A stretch of DNA of 64,000 bases from Peribacillus asahii (lineage in GTDB: Bacteria > Bacillota > Bacilli > Bacillales > DSM-1321), in the NCBI RefSeq assembly GCF_004006295.1, contig NZ_CP026095.1, forward strand, positions 3,706,001 to 3,770,000, written 5' to 3'. Positions 34,678 through 44,654 of this stretch are shown one piece after another. Positions within the stretch are counted from its first letter, which is position 1. Every line of letters starts with the position of its first letter. The notes beneath the pieces were generated by a model, which worked only from the letters and a program-made list of their open reading frames with translations, was not told where the DNA came from and made no database searches. The translations under genes were made by a program, and so were the position numbers.

Positions 34678-36600
34678 TTAGTTTTTATACGAGGCGGATC
34701 TCGGAATATACAAGACTTGCCCTTCATAAATATCTTGATTCGGTTCTAACTCATTGCTTTGAAGCAATGTTTGCGGATTGACTGAATAACGCTCTGCCAG
34801 GTCATCAATCGTTTCTCCCTGTTGCACAATACAAACCTTTACTTTTACATGTTCTTCTTCTTGCTTTCTACTGAAAAAGTCCATAATCGAAAGAGGTTGA
34901 GATTCATTGGTCCTCGCTTTTTGCTCAGACTTCTCCACTTTTTTCTCCTCTTCTTGCTGTGGCTCTCGCTTATCTTGTTGAACGATAACAGGAGGTGCCT
35001 CTCTCTTTTTCACTAAATGCAGTAAGTTAACCTTTTCCAGCTCCTCTTTTACTTCTTGTTCAAGGACCGGCTCCACCTTTTGTTCTTCTTCTACTTTCCT
35101 TTCAAGCACTGGTTCTGCTTTTTGTTCTTCTACTTTTCTTTCAAGCACCGGCTCCGCCTTTTGTTCTTCTACTTTTCTTTCAAGCACCGGCTCCGCCTTT
35201 TGTTCTTCCACTTTTCTTTCAAGCACCGGCTCCGCCTTTTGTTCTTCCACTTTTCTTTCAAGCACTGGCTCCGCTTTTTGTTCTTCTACTTTTCTTTCAA
35301 GCACCGGCTCCGCTTTTTGTTCTTCTACTTTCCTTTCAAGCACCGGCTCCGCCTTTTGTTCTTCTACTTTTCTTTCAAGCACCGGCTCCGCCTTTTGTTC
35401 TTCTACTTTTCTTTCGAGCACCGGCTCCGCCTTTTGTTCTTCTACTTTTCTTTCAAGCACTGGCTCCGCCTTTTGTTCTTCTACTTTTCTTTCAAGCACC
35501 GGCTCCGCCTTTTGTTCTTCTACTTTTCTTTCAAGCACCGGCTCCGCCTTTTGTTCTTCTACTTTTCTTTCAAGCACCGGCTCCGCCTTTTGTTCTTCTA
35601 CTTTTCTTTCAAGGACTGGTTCTGCTTTTTGTTCTTCTACTTTTCTTCCAAGCACCGGCTCTACTTTCTGCTCTTCTTCCACTTTCCTTTCAAGCACCGG
35701 CTCGACCTCTTGTTCTTCCTCTCTTTCTTGAAACTTTGGTACAGAAAAGTCGAATACAGGGATATCCGGCTGTTTACTAATAAACAGAGGGGCTACCCTC
35801 TCTTCTTCTACATCTGGCGTTCGTTTCGCCTCCACAATAAAAGGTTCGTATAACTCTCCCTCTTGTTGTTCTTCCTGACGAAATGTCGGTTGAAAATCTG
35901 GAAGCGGTGGTGTTGCTGCCGTATATGAAACAGGAGATTCTTCTTCTATTTGTGAAACTGGACTCTCCACAGAATCCGCCCTGTCATCAGCAAACTCTTC
36001 AGCCTCAACAAATTCTTCCACTTCGGCTATTTCTTCTTGCCTGATGTCCACTAACTCCACTTCTACTACTTCATCTTCTATTTCTTCATCCAATTCTTGT
36101 CGCTCATCCGTCGCAACTGGACTTTCATCATCATCCCACACTTGATAGTCCTCAAGTTCCGGCTCGACATATGTTTCACGATAAATCCCACTGATGATTA
36201 AATCTGCTTGAAGTTTAAGACAATTCCGCTCAGGTAACGTATAATCAAACGTTTGAATCGTCACTTCAATATCATCTAATGAGGTAATACGTGTACTCGG
36301 AATTGTAATATCAACAGGAAAGCGATGGATAAACTCACTAATTCCATTTGGATGTCTCTCCACCGTTTGAACAGATCGCGGTAAAAACGTATGAGCATCA
36401 CCGTCTACTTGTTCTCCGCTGTCCTTATATTCACCGCTTAAATCAAGCGTTCCTCTCATATACACATAATGTTCATCTTCTTGAATCGTCACGTTGGGAT
36501 CCAATGAAATGGAGTATAACTCCGCTACTTCCTGTCCCTTCTGAAACCAAACCGATTCTTCTAACGAAAATCGTAAATACGATTGATTCTCTTCGGTCAA
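34678..36600 (-). CDS. spoVID: SpoVID, spore coat morphogenesis protein with long tandem repeat
   Basis: SpoVID encases the forespore and recruits SafA and coat proteins. The 640-residue product has the N-terminal SpoVID domain (LRFSLEESVWFQKGQEVAELYSISLDP at 8-34, split here as FSLEESVWFQKGQEV and AELYSISLDP), a long acidic middle and a C-terminal LysM domain (about 585-635, VQQGETIDDLAERYSVNPQT). The middle carries about 14 near-identical AEPVLERKVEEQK units plus divergent flanking ones. The TTG at 36600 after AAAGGAGG is the likely start. A CATAGATT sequence resembling a sigma-E -10 box lies about 35 bases upstream. B. subtilis SpoVID is 575 residues without these repeats. Confidence 0.9.
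   Translation of the reverse strand: MTEENQSYLRFSLEESVWFQKGQEVAELYSISLDPNVTIQEDEHYVYMRGTLDLSGEYKDSGEQVDGDAHTFLPRSVQTVERHPNGISEFIHRFPVDITIPSTRITSLDDIEVTIQTFDYTLPERNCLKLQADLIISGIYRETYVEPELEDYQVWDDDESPVATDERQELDEEIEDEVVEVELVDIRQEEIAEVEEFVEAEEFADDRADSVESPVSQIEEESPVSYTAATPPLPDFQPTFRQEEQQEGELYEPFIVEAKRTPDVEEERVAPLFISKQPDIPVFDFSVPKFQEREEEQEVEPVLERKVEEEQKVEPVLGRKVEEQKAEPVLERKVEEQKAEPVLERKVEEQKAEPVLERKVEEQKAEPVLERKVEEQKAEPVLERKVEEQKAEPVLERKVEEQKAEPVLERKVEEQKAEPVLERKVEEQKAEPVLERKVEEQKAEPVLERKVEEQKAEPVLERKVEEQKAEPVLERKVEEQKAEPVLERKVEEQKAEPVLERKVEEEQKVEPVLEQEVKEELEKVNLLHLVKKREAPPVIVQQDKREPQQEEEKKVEKSEQKARTNESQPLSIMDFFSRKQEEEHVKVKVCIVQQGETIDDLAERYSVNPQTLLQSNELEPNQDIYEGQVLYIPRSASYKN
35060..35700. repeat. 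39-bp coding minisatellite in spoVID
   Basis: About 17 copies of a 39-bp unit (14 nearly identical) encode AEPVLERKVEEQK. Copies differ mainly by silent changes such as CTC/CTT-type third positions, a sign of recent or ongoing homogenisation. It looks like a coding tandem repeat, not a CRISPR array. Confidence 0.92.
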
Positions 36601-36746
36601 AGCATTTCCTCCTTTCACTTCTCATACCATTATCAATCTATGAAAGCAGAAAGAAAGTTATGTCAAACGTTATGTAAATCGGTCATATATGCCAAAAGTC
36701 GAGCACAAATCTCAGAAATCGAGCGTATCCGTTCATGACAGAAGAA

Positions 36747-36791
36747 GAGGCTATCCCAAAAATCATAAAAAATGGCGTTTGGGATAGCCTC
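36747..36791. other. 14-bp perfect inverted repeat
   Basis: GAGGCTATCCCAAA and TTTGGGATAGCCTC, 17-base loop, in the 356-base gap between the permease and spoVID, which holds no gene. It lacks a T run on the minus side. A weaker hairpin at 36924-36948 also lies just downstream of the permease. Confidence 0.5.
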
Positions 36792-36956
36792 CTCATTCAG
36801 TTGAACAATCATTCTCCTTATATAATTACTTTTTTGCCGTTCTCAAAGTGTGTTAAAGGACAACTTCTCAAAATTCAGTAAAGGAATGGGGCCGTTCATT
36901 GTACTCTTATCGCTGCCTTTATTTTAGGAGATTTTTAGACAATCTCCTATACCCGA

Positions 36957-38915
36957 TTATTTGACAATACTCTTATACCCCGTATATGTTGCAAAGAAAT
37001 AACCGCCATATACGATAACGATGATTAATGCTGTAATTAGAGACGGAACGAGTACACTTGTACTTCCCGCTACCATAATAGCTTTGTTCACTACTTGGAT
37101 ACCGAAAATTGAATGCACAATAGCTAAAGCTAATGGCATCATAAAGTAAATAAATACTTGCCCAAAAATTGCTTTATCAATTCCTTTCCTTGTGACACCA
37201 ATCTTCTTCAAAACCGTATAACGAGCAATATTATCACTCGCCTCTGATAATTGCTGCAACGCAAGCACAGCTGCACTTGAAATCAAGAAGACAATCCCAA
37301 GATAAATTCCGACAAATACAATCATCGTGGAAGAGCCGACACTAGAATCAAGAATAATGGTTTTAGTAGTTCCCCATAAAGCATCCGATTCATCTAACAC
37401 TTTATATAAGGTTTCATCATGTTCTTTTTGGTTATCATCGTAATTAATATTAACGATGGAAAGAAATGGCTTCATCCCTTCCACCGCTTCATCAGGCAAT
37501 ACAGCTGTTATGACCCCTTCTGAATTAAACTCTGTTTTATAAGCAAATGAATGAACCTTTTGATGAGCGATATCATATTCCTTTCCATTCACTTCTAATG
37601 TTTTATGATCTTCAGTGAAACGGTCAAAGACATCCTGAAATACTTCAAAATTAGAGAGTAACACGACTTCTTCATCGTTGAAATCTATGGATTTAGCCCC
37701 TTGCATCGCTTCTATTCGTTCAAAATCAGACCTTTTAATAACTGGTAAATTACTATCAGCAAACTTCACGGCATCACCTTGATAAGGAGCTAATAAGTCT
37801 TTTACACTTTTCTCCGCTTTATAAACTGTAAAGCTATGATGTTCTTTATATTTGTCTAAATCAATATTTACATTCTTCACCGCATCATTAATATGTTGTA
37901 CTTTCGCGTCTTCATCTACCTTCGTATATAAGCTAGCATCATACGGTGTCATTTTTTCAACATTCTTCTCCATCGAAGCTTTAAAGCTAAAGCCTGTCGA
38001 GAATACCCCGATTGTAAAAAAGAGCATTAAACAAATAATCGTCATTGAAATGAAGGTTGTATTCACTTTACTATTAATTTGACGCAGCACGAACATATTC
38101 ACATCTTTATAGTACACATTTTTGTTTTTCTGAATCATATTCAACGCAAATCCAGATAAGGACATAAAAAAGAGAAATGTCCCAAGGGCACCTAAACCAA
38201 CACACGTCCACACAATAGCGTTTTCAAACAGACCATACTTCATAATGACCGCATACGCTGTAGCAAGAAGAATAATTGAGAAAACAAATAGCACAATGGA
38301 AGTTGATGTTTTCCGAATCTTTAAGCTTTGATTTTTCTTCGCCGCTGTTAATAAGTCAATAAGTTTGTACCTGGAAATAACGACACTATTGAAGATCATT
38401 ACCATTAAAAAAATCATTCCGAAATACAATATGGTCTTCAACATCGCATCACTTGAAAAGACAAATGTAAATTGTTCAATATTTGCTTTAAACATCGACA
38501 CAGTTAAAGCTACTAATCCTTGAGAAACGAGAATACCTAGCAGTAAACCAACAGCAAGCGAGATGATTCCTACAAAAAATGTTTCCACAACGATAATGTG
38601 CGAGATTTTATATTTGCTCATTCCGAGCGTCATATACAAACCAAGTTCTTTTTTTCGTCTCCTGATTAAAAAATTATTGGCATACATAATTAAAAAGCCA
38701 AGCACAACCGATACGAATACAGAAACACCAGATAATAGCATCGTGAATGCCTTAATCATTTCCGTTTGACTAGCGTTTAATGTCGTCATCGCTTCTGAAG
38801 CTGATAAAGAGTTAAAACTATAAAAAATACAAACTGCAAATGTTAGCGTTAAAAAGTAAATAAAGTAATCTTTAAAGCTTCTTTTAACATTGCGAGCTGA
38901 CAGCTTAAAGTACAT
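36957..38915 (-). CDS. BceB-type ABC transporter permease
   Basis: The 652-residue protein has ten predicted membrane segments, with a large extracellular domain (about 310-530) between segments seven and eight, the BceB/FtsX signature of peptide-antibiotic detoxification permeases. Segments at 12-35, 55-80, 110-140 and so on. The ATG at 38915 has GGAGGTG nine bases upstream, inside the ATPase gene. Partner of the ATPase and regulator pair next to it. The substrate (a lantibiotic, bacitracin-like or other) cannot be told from sequence. Confidence 0.9.
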   Translation of the reverse strand: MYFKLSARNVKRSFKDYFIYFLTLTFAVCIFYSFNSLSASEAMTTLNASQTEMIKAFTMLLSGVSVFVSVVLGFLIMYANNFLIRRRKKELGLYMTLGMSKYKISHIIVVETFFVGIISLAVGLLLGILVSQGLVALTVSMFKANIEQFTFVFSSDAMLKTILYFGMIFLMVMIFNSVVISRYKLIDLLTAAKKNQSLKIRKTSTSIVLFVFSIILLATAYAVIMKYGLFENAIVWTCVGLGALGTFLFFMSLSGFALNMIQKNKNVYYKDVNMFVLRQINSKVNTTFISMTIICLMLFFTIGVFSTGFSFKASMEKNVEKMTPYDASLYTKVDEDAKVQHINDAVKNVNIDLDKYKEHHSFTVYKAEKSVKDLLAPYQGDAVKFADSNLPVIKRSDFERIEAMQGAKSIDFNDEEVVLLSNFEVFQDVFDRFTEDHKTLEVNGKEYDIAHQKVHSFAYKTEFNSEGVITAVLPDEAVEGMKPFLSIVNINYDDNQKEHDETLYKVLDESDALWGTTKTIILDSSVGSSTMIVFVGIYLGIVFLISSAAVLALQQLSEASDNIARYTVLKKIGVTRKGIDKAIFGQVFIYFMMPLALAIVHSIFGIQVVNKAIMVAGSTSVLVPSLITALIIVIVYGGYFFATYTGYKSIVK

Positions 38916-39672
38916 TATTCGTATCACCTCCAAGAAGCGTTACAACTTCAATAATCCGATTAAAGAATTCTTTTCTTGTATCCTTCCCGCGAATTAATTC
39001 ATTAAAAATCTGGCCATCTTTAATAAATAAAATTCGCTTTGCATAGCTTGCTGTAAAAGCATCGTGCGTCACCATCAAAATGGTTGCCTGTAATTCTTCA
39101 TTCAGCTTTTCAAATGAATCAAGTAATAAGCGTGAAGACTTCGAATCGAGTGCTCCTGTTGGTTCATCGGCTAAAATCAATGTAGGGTCTGTCACAATCG
39201 CACGTGCCGCCGCTACCCGCTGCTTTTGTCCGCCCGACATTTGATAGGGAAATTTATCAAGAACTTGGGTAATTTCAAGCTTTTCTGCTACTTCTTTAAC
39301 TAACACTGTAATATCAGCTGGTTTTCGACCCTGAATAGTTAGGGCAATTGCAATATTTTCAAACGCCGTTAGCGTATCTAATAAGTTAAAATCCTGAAAA
39401 ATAAAACCGAGCTCATCACGACGAAATTGATCTAGCTTGCCTGTTTTTAACTTCGTAATGTCTTGCTCATTAATTAAAATTTTTCCTGTTGTTACCGAAT
39501 CTATCGTCGAAATACAATTTAATAAGGTCGTCTTCCCGCTTCCGGATGGACCCATAATGCCGACAAATTCTCCCCGCTTCACTTCAAAACTAATGTGATC
39601 AATGGCCTTTGTGGTATTTCCTTTATTTCCAAAATATTTTTCAATATGATCTACTTTTAATACCTTACTCAC
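38905..39672 (-). CDS. BceA-type ABC transporter ATPase
   Basis: The 255-residue ATPase has Walker A GPSGSGKTTLLN (about 40-51), signature MSGGQKQRVAAARA, Walker B LILADEPTGALDSKSS and the H-loop MVTHD, as in MacB/BceA subfamily ATPases. Its 3' end overlaps the permease start by 11 bases. The intergenic region upstream carries an inverted repeat likely bound by the response regulator. Confidence 0.93.
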   Translation of the reverse strand: MSKVLKVDHIEKYFGNKGNTTKAIDHISFEVKRGEFVGIMGPSGSGKTTLLNCISTIDSVTTGKILINEQDITKLKTGKLDQFRRDELGFIFQDFNLLDTLTAFENIAIALTIQGRKPADITVLVKEVAEKLEITQVLDKFPYQMSGGQKQRVAAARAIVTDPTLILADEPTGALDSKSSRLLLDSFEKLNEELQATILMVTHDAFTASYAKRILFIKDGQIFNELIRGKDTRKEFFNRIIEVVTLLGGDTNNVL

Positions 39673-39744
39673 CTTTATCAGTCTCCCTTCATGGCTTTAG
39701 TGTATCTCACTGCGCAGTCACTACATATCGAATTAACTTTCAAC

Positions 39745-39766
39745 AATCTTACTATTCTGTAAGATT
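39745..39766. promoter_or_regulatory. Putative BceR-type operator upstream of the transporter
   Basis: AATCTTAC and GTAAGATT form a perfect 8-8 inverted repeat with six-base spacer, about 75-95 bases before the ATPase start, between the kinase and ATPase genes. Its TTACA/GTAA core fits the wording of BceR-like binding sites (TTACA-N-GTAA). Binding is inferred. Confidence 0.65.
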
Positions 39767-39794
39767 CGTTTTTCACACAAAAAAGAGCCTTTTA

Positions 39795-40802
39795 TCAAGA
39801 CTCCAGTAAAACAACCTTGCTTTTTGGAAAAATAATCTGGACTTCTGTTCCTTCACCTTTCGTAGACTGAATCGTCACCCCTAAATGCAATTTATCAGCT
39901 AACAATTTACAAATATAAAGCCCCATCCCCGTTGAGCGGCGATATTGTCGACCATTTTCACCCGTAAAGCCTTTATCAAATACGCGGCCGATATCTTTCT
40001 CATCGATGCCGATTCCATCATCGACAATATGTAAGGTAAGACTATGTTCATTTTTTCTTGTGTATAGACTAATTTTATTGTCACAGTAATTAATACTATT
40101 GACGATAATTTGATGAAGGATAAATTCAATCCACTTTTCATCGCTATAAACAACCTCGTCCATTTCAGTTAATTGCAGTTGAATTTTTTTATGAATAAAT
40201 GCTTTAGCATTCTTTTTTAACACCTTCGAAATACAAGCTTGCAACGAAAATTCTTTGACAATATAATCCTTACTTGCGCTGCTGCTGCGAGCATAATACA
40301 GCGCTTGCTCGACATATCCTTCAATTTTCTCTAATTCTTCCATAATCCCTTTCGTTACTTCATTTTTATGATTCTCAAACATCAACTTACTTGAAGCAAT
40401 CGGTGTCTTTACTTCATGCACCCACGCCTCGATATAGTCACGATACTCCGCCTGCATATCTTTATATTTCTTGACGTGCTCATGCATTTGTTTATCGGTT
40501 GTTTTCATAATGTCATATAAAATTTGCCCTTCAAGAAAGTTTGGTTCTTCAATGATTTCAGGGAGTAAATACTTTTGATCTAATGCCTCAAAGTTTTGAA
40601 GCAATTCATCATAGAAATTTTTTCTTTTTAAAAATTCTAATCCATAAGATAAAAGCAACGGCCCAAACCAGCAAACAAAGACGATTATCATAACGACAGC
40701 CTGTACATTAATTAACCAAAGAAAGAGCGCAACAAGAACAAATAAAAAGATATTCATCGATAAAAATACCGCTCTTTCCTTTATATATGGTTGCAGTTTC
40801 AT
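39795..40802 (-). CDS. BceS-type intramembrane-sensing histidine kinase
   Basis: The 335-residue kinase has two N-terminal membrane helices (13-31, 35-54) with almost no extracellular loop, so it senses through its transporter, as BceS does. The H-box is WVHEVKTPI with His129, then N box (NSINYCDNK), G1 (DDGIGID), and G2 (STGMGLYICKLL). ATGA overlap with the response regulator. Partner of the BceAB pair downstream. Confidence 0.93.
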   Translation of the reverse strand: MKLQPYIKERAVFLSMNIFLFVLVALFLWLINVQAVVMIIVFVCWFGPLLLSYGLEFLKRKNFYDELLQNFEALDQKYLLPEIIEEPNFLEGQILYDIMKTTDKQMHEHVKKYKDMQAEYRDYIEAWVHEVKTPIASSKLMFENHKNEVTKGIMEELEKIEGYVEQALYYARSSSASKDYIVKEFSLQACISKVLKKNAKAFIHKKIQLQLTEMDEVVYSDEKWIEFILHQIIVNSINYCDNKISLYTRKNEHSLTLHIVDDGIGIDEKDIGRVFDKGFTGENGRQYRRSTGMGLYICKLLADKLHLGVTIQSTKGEGTEVQIIFPKSKVVLLES

Positions 40803-41464
40803 GCTAGGATATACCCAAGACCGCGTCTCGTTTCAATGGGATTGGCCATCCCAATTGCTTCAATTTTTTTTCGAAGCCGTGTAATGTTAACGGAGAGCGT
40901 ATTGTCATCAATAAATAAATCCGACGACCATAAATACTCCATCATCTCGTCGCGCGATACAATCTTGCCTTTATTCTTCATTAAACAGTGCAGAATTTTG
41001 ATTTCATTTTTCGTCAGCTCTTCTTGTTGATGTTGATATGAAATTGTACCATTCGATAAATCAAGCTTGAGGGATTTATATAGTAGAATAGATGATTGTT
41101 GATGTGCATACGTTCTTTTTAGCACATTTTCAATCCGAGCAAGTAAAATTTGCGTATTATACGGCTTTGCAATAAAGTCATCTGCTCCAAGATTTATGCT
41201 CATCAGCTCATCCATTTCATTATCTCGACTTGTTACAATAATAATCGGTACTTCTGAAGTCTTGCGTATTTCCCGACAAATATAATAGCCATCATAAATT
41301 GGCAAATTAATATCTAACAAAATTAAATGTACATCCTCCTGCATCGCATATTGCATAATATTTTGAAAGTCATCCGGTGCCTCGACTTCATATCCATAGT
41401 TAGAGAGGAACTCTTGTAATTCATTTCGAAGCGTTTCTGCATCCTCCACAATTAATATTTTCAT
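40799..41464 (-). CDS. BceR-type response regulator (OmpR family)
   Basis: The 221-residue protein has a receiver domain with Asp51 as phospho-acceptor (LILLDINLPIYDGYY) and an OmpR winged helix (about 125-221) ending TRRGLGYILA. The start may be ATG 41464, or TTG/GTG four to six codons upstream, since the ribosome binding site GGGGTGAAGG is further from the ATG than usual. Likely binds the inverted repeat before the transporter genes and perhaps others outside this window. Confidence 0.92.
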   Translation of the reverse strand: MKILIVEDAETLRNELQEFLSNYGYEVEAPDDFQNIMQYAMQEDVHLILLDINLPIYDGYYICREIRKTSEVPIIIVTSRDNEMDELMSINLGADDFIAKPYNTQILLARIENVLKRTYAHQQSSILLYKSLKLDLSNGTISYQHQQEELTKNEIKILHCLMKNKGKIVSRDEMMEYLWSSDLFIDDNTLSVNITRLRKKIEAIGMANPIETRRGLGYILA

Positions 41465-41533
41465 CCTTTGCAAAACCTTCACCCCTAGATTAAATAGTTA
41501 CGGAAATTATAACCTTTTTTGCCGGTGTTAAGT

Positions 41534-41567
41534 AAAAAAAAACGCTTGGATGATGCATCCAAACGTT
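41534..41567 (-). terminator. Rho-independent terminator of the hem operon
   Basis: AACGCTTGGATG/CATCCAAACGTT (41541-41567) followed by seven T on the minus strand, nine bases after the hemL stop. Confidence 0.88.
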
Positions 41568-41575
41568 TTTTAAAA

Positions 41576-42865
41576 TTACTTTGCTAATGTTGAAAAAGCA
41601 TGCTCTGCCGCAGCAATCGTTTTTTCAAGATCTTCATCACTATGTGCTGTCGACAGGAACAATCCTTCAAATTGCGATGGCGGCAAATACACACCTTGAT
41701 TCGCCATTTCACGGAAATAGCTTGCAAAGAATGTAAGATCTGATGTTTTCGCTGTTTCAAAATTAATAACATCTTCATTCGTAAAGAACACACCGATCAT
41801 GGAACCTGCACGATTAAATGTATGCGGAATACCATATTTCTTCGCCGCCTCCCCAATGCCTTTTTCCAATATATCGCCTTTACGTTTAAATTCTGCATAC
41901 ACCTCTGGCGTTAACTGGCTTAATGTTTCAAAACCAGCTGTCATTGCAAGTGGATTCCCTGATAACGTACCCGCTTGATAGATGCTGCCGCTTGGAGCGA
42001 CCTTCTCCATAATTTCACGCTTTCCGCCGAAAGCACCGACAGGAAGACCGCCGCCGATTACTTTACCAAGACATGTTAAATCTGGTGTAACACCAAAATA
42101 TCCTTGTGCACAGTTATACCCGACACGGAAGCCCGTCATGACTTCATCAAAAATTAATAGGGCACCATACTGTTCCGTCACTTCACGTAAACCTTCTAAG
42201 AAGCCAGGCTGCGGTGGGACAACCCCCATATTTCCTGCTACTGGTTCAGCAATAATACAAGCGATATCTTCACCAAATTGCTCAAACGCATACTTTACAG
42301 CGGCTAAATCATTGTACGGTACGGTAATCGTATTTTGAGCCGTTCCTACTGGTACACCTGGGCTATCTGGTAAACCAAGCGTCGCAACACCAGATCCTGC
42401 TTTGATTAATAAAGAATCACCATGTCCATGGTAACACCCTTCAAATTTTAAGATTTTATTACGCCCGGTATAACCACGAGCAACACGAAGAGCGCTCATC
42501 GTCGCTTCCGTACCCGATGACACCATACGAATCATCTCAATGGATGGAACACGTTCAATGACAAGCTTCGCTAATTCGTTTTCGATTAATGTAGACGTTC
42601 CAAAGCTTGTTCCTGACTCCGCCACTTTTTTTAACGCTTCAACAACACGCTCATTCGAATGGCCAAGAATCAAGGGGCCCCAAGATAGAACATAATCGAT
42701 ATATTCATTGCCATCAATGTCGTACATTTTTGAGCCTTTTCCGCGCTCCATAAAAATTGGATCCATATCAACGGATTTAAAGGCACGTACCGGGCTATTT
42801 ACGCCCCCTGGCATTAAATGAACAGCTTCAGCAAATGCCTGTTTTGATTTTTCATATGAACGCAT
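41576..42865 (-). CDS. hemL: Glutamate-1-semialdehyde 2,1-aminomutase
   Basis: HemL converts glutamate-1-semialdehyde to 5-aminolevulinate with pyridoxal phosphate. The 429 residues contain the class III aminotransferase pattern ([31 protein letters not shown] with the PLP lysine, and the SGTEAT and YHGHGD segments). It ends the hemAXCDBL operon, with a 2-base gap after hemB, and a terminator follows. Confidence 0.97.
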   Translation of the reverse strand: MRSYEKSKQAFAEAVHLMPGGVNSPVRAFKSVDMDPIFMERGKGSKMYDIDGNEYIDYVLSWGPLILGHSNERVVEALKKVAESGTSFGTSTLIENELAKLVIERVPSIEMIRMVSSGTEATMSALRVARGYTGRNKILKFEGCYHGHGDSLLIKAGSGVATLGLPDSPGVPVGTAQNTITVPYNDLAAVKYAFEQFGEDIACIIAEPVAGNMGVVPPQPGFLEGLREVTEQYGALLIFDEVMTGFRVGYNCAQGYFGVTPDLTCLGKVIGGGLPVGAFGGKREIMEKVAPSGSIYQAGTLSGNPLAMTAGFETLSQLTPEVYAEFKRKGDILEKGIGEAAKKYGIPHTFNRAGSMIGVFFTNEDVINFETAKTSDLTFFASYFREMANQGVYLPPSQFEGLFLSTAHSDEDLEKTIAAAEHAFSTLAK

Positions 42866-42867
42866 AA

Positions 42868-43866
42868 TCAGACCTCTTTTCCTTCTTCATCTAACCAACG
42901 AGCCACGTCCTTAGATGCATATGTAATAATTAAATCTGCTCCAGCACGTTTCATGCTTAATAGCGTTTCCATAACAATCGCTTTTTCATCAATCCAGCCA
43001 TTATTTGCAGCTGCTTTAATCATTGAATATTCTCCGCTTACATTGTACGCTACAACAGGAAGGTTGAAGTTATTCTTCACGTCACGCATAATGTCCAGAT
43101 AAGAAAGAGCTGGTTTAACAATTAAAAAGTCAGCGCCTTCTTCGACATCACTTTCAGCTTCGCGGAACGCTTCCAAACGATTCGCCGGATCCATTTGATA
43201 CGTTTTACGGTCACCAAATTGCGGTGCGCCATTCGCTGCATCACGGAATGGACCGTAAAAAGCAGAAGCATATTTTACCGCATACGACATAATCGGAATA
43301 TCTTCATAGCCGGCTTCATCTAAACCAGCTCGAATCGCTGCGACAAATCCATCCATCATGTTCGAAGGGGCAATGATATCCGCACCTGCCTCCGCTTGAC
43401 TAATCGCTGTTTTAGCAAGCAAGTCAAGTGAAGCATCATTTAAAATGGTACCTCCTTCTACAACTCCACAGTGTCCATGGCTTGTATATTCACAAAGGCA
43501 TGTATCAGCAATAACAAGGATGCCTGGGAAGTGTTTTTTAATAAAGCGCGTTGCTTCTTGCACAAGTCCGTTATGGTGGAACGCTCCTGTGCCATGCTCG
43601 TCCTTATCGTGCTCGAAAGGAACCCCGAATAGAATAACGGATTTAATACCCAAGTTCGCGACTTCTGTCATCTCTTCCATAAGGTTATCGAGGGACAGTT
43701 GATAAATACCTGGCATAGAACCAATTTCATTTTTCACATTTTCCCCATCAATAATAAAAATCGGGTAAATTAGATCCTCTTTATGTAAATATGTTTCGCG
43801 TACTAACGCTCTCATATTAGCACTAGAACGTAATCGGCGATGGCGTCTGAAAAATAAATCTTTCAT
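42868..43866 (-). CDS. hemB: Porphobilinogen synthase (ALA dehydratase)
   Basis: HemB joins two 5-aminolevulinate molecules to porphobilinogen. The 332 residues show the zinc/cysteine segment [14 protein letters not shown] (about 122-135), the catalytic lysines in [18 protein letters not shown] and [13 protein letters not shown]. Start overlaps hemD by four bases. Length is normal. Confidence 0.97.
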   Translation of the reverse strand: MKDLFFRRHRRLRSSANMRALVRETYLHKEDLIYPIFIIDGENVKNEIGSMPGIYQLSLDNLMEEMTEVANLGIKSVILFGVPFEHDKDEHGTGAFHHNGLVQEATRFIKKHFPGILVIADTCLCEYTSHGHCGVVEGGTILNDASLDLLAKTAISQAEAGADIIAPSNMMDGFVAAIRAGLDEAGYEDIPIMSYAVKYASAFYGPFRDAANGAPQFGDRKTYQMDPANRLEAFREAESDVEEGADFLIVKPALSYLDIMRDVKNNFNLPVVAYNVSGEYSMIKAAANNGWIDEKAIVMETLLSMKRAGADLIITYASKDVARWLDEEGKEV

Positions 43867-44654
43867 TTGCTCTTTCCTCCTTTAGCTTTTGTATATGCAA
43901 CTAAGTCTTGTATCATTGCTTCTGTTGTATATACATTCGGACAAATATCCACCTCTAACCCATAGTGTAGAGCGGTTTTCTTGGCAATAGGTCCGATACA
44001 TGCAATGATAAGACTTTCTAAGTATCGGTGCAACTCATATTGTGCCACAATTTGCATAAAATGATGAACGGTTGATGAGCTCGTAAACGTAATGACCTCC
44101 ACTTCTTCTGTTGTAATCACTTCTACAAGCTTTTGCTTACTCGCTTCAGGCAACACCGTTTCATACACATCGAGTTCGTCGCACGCAGCCCCAATCTCTT
44201 CAATTGCTCCACTAATAATAGTTCGTGCTAAGTTTCCTTTGGCCACTAAAACACGGGAACGAGGAGAAAGCTGCGGTATAAATTCAGCCACAAACCCTTC
44301 AGCCACAAACTCATTCGGGATAAAATCAGCATGATAACCATAATGCTGCAAGGCTTCTGCTGTTTTTGTACCGATGACCGCAATTTTAGGCAGCGACTGA
44401 GACTTGGCATACTCCCCTGCTAATTCAAAAAAGAAACGAACCCCATTTTGACTTGTTAAGACCAGCCAATCGTAGTCTGATAAATGGGAAAGAGTCGCTT
44501 TAATCGCTTCATGACTGTCAGGCAGACGAAAGTCAAGTAGCGGCACCGTAATCGGAGTGCCGCCATATTGCTCAATCATAGCCTTGAAATGAGCCACCTG
44601 TCCTTGTCCTCTAGTGATTAAAATCCGATAATCATGGAGAGGAAGCTTAGTCAT
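43863..44654 (-). CDS. hemD: Uroporphyrinogen-III synthase
   Basis: HemD cyclises hydroxymethylbilane to uroporphyrinogen III, inverting ring D. The 263-residue protein has the poorly conserved two-domain fold with the family segments [13 protein letters not shown] and [16 protein letters not shown], and [16 protein letters not shown]. Its ATG overlaps the hemC stop by one base. Identity rests on these and operon position. Confidence 0.93.
   Translation of the reverse strand: MTKLPLHDYRILITRGQGQVAHFKAMIEQYGGTPITVPLLDFRLPDSHEAIKATLSHLSDYDWLVLTSQNGVRFFFELAGEYAKSQSLPKIAVIGTKTAEALQHYGYHADFIPNEFVAEGFVAEFIPQLSPRSRVLVAKGNLARTIISGAIEEIGAACDELDVYETVLPEASKQKLVEVITTEEVEVITFTSSSTVHHFMQIVAQYELHRYLESLIIACIGPIAKKTALHYGLEVDICPNVYTTEAMIQDLVAYTKAKGGKSK

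Noticed and set aside
35060..35700. Regularly spaced repeats as a possible CRISPR array
   Set aside because: Units are contiguous, without spacers, and in frame within spoVID, so this is a coding tandem repeat.
35056..35853. Plus-strand open frame of 265 residues rich in Phe, Leu and Arg repeats
   Set aside because: It is the antisense reading of the spoVID 39-bp repeats. Its repetitive wording comes from the unit, and it has no ribosome binding site.
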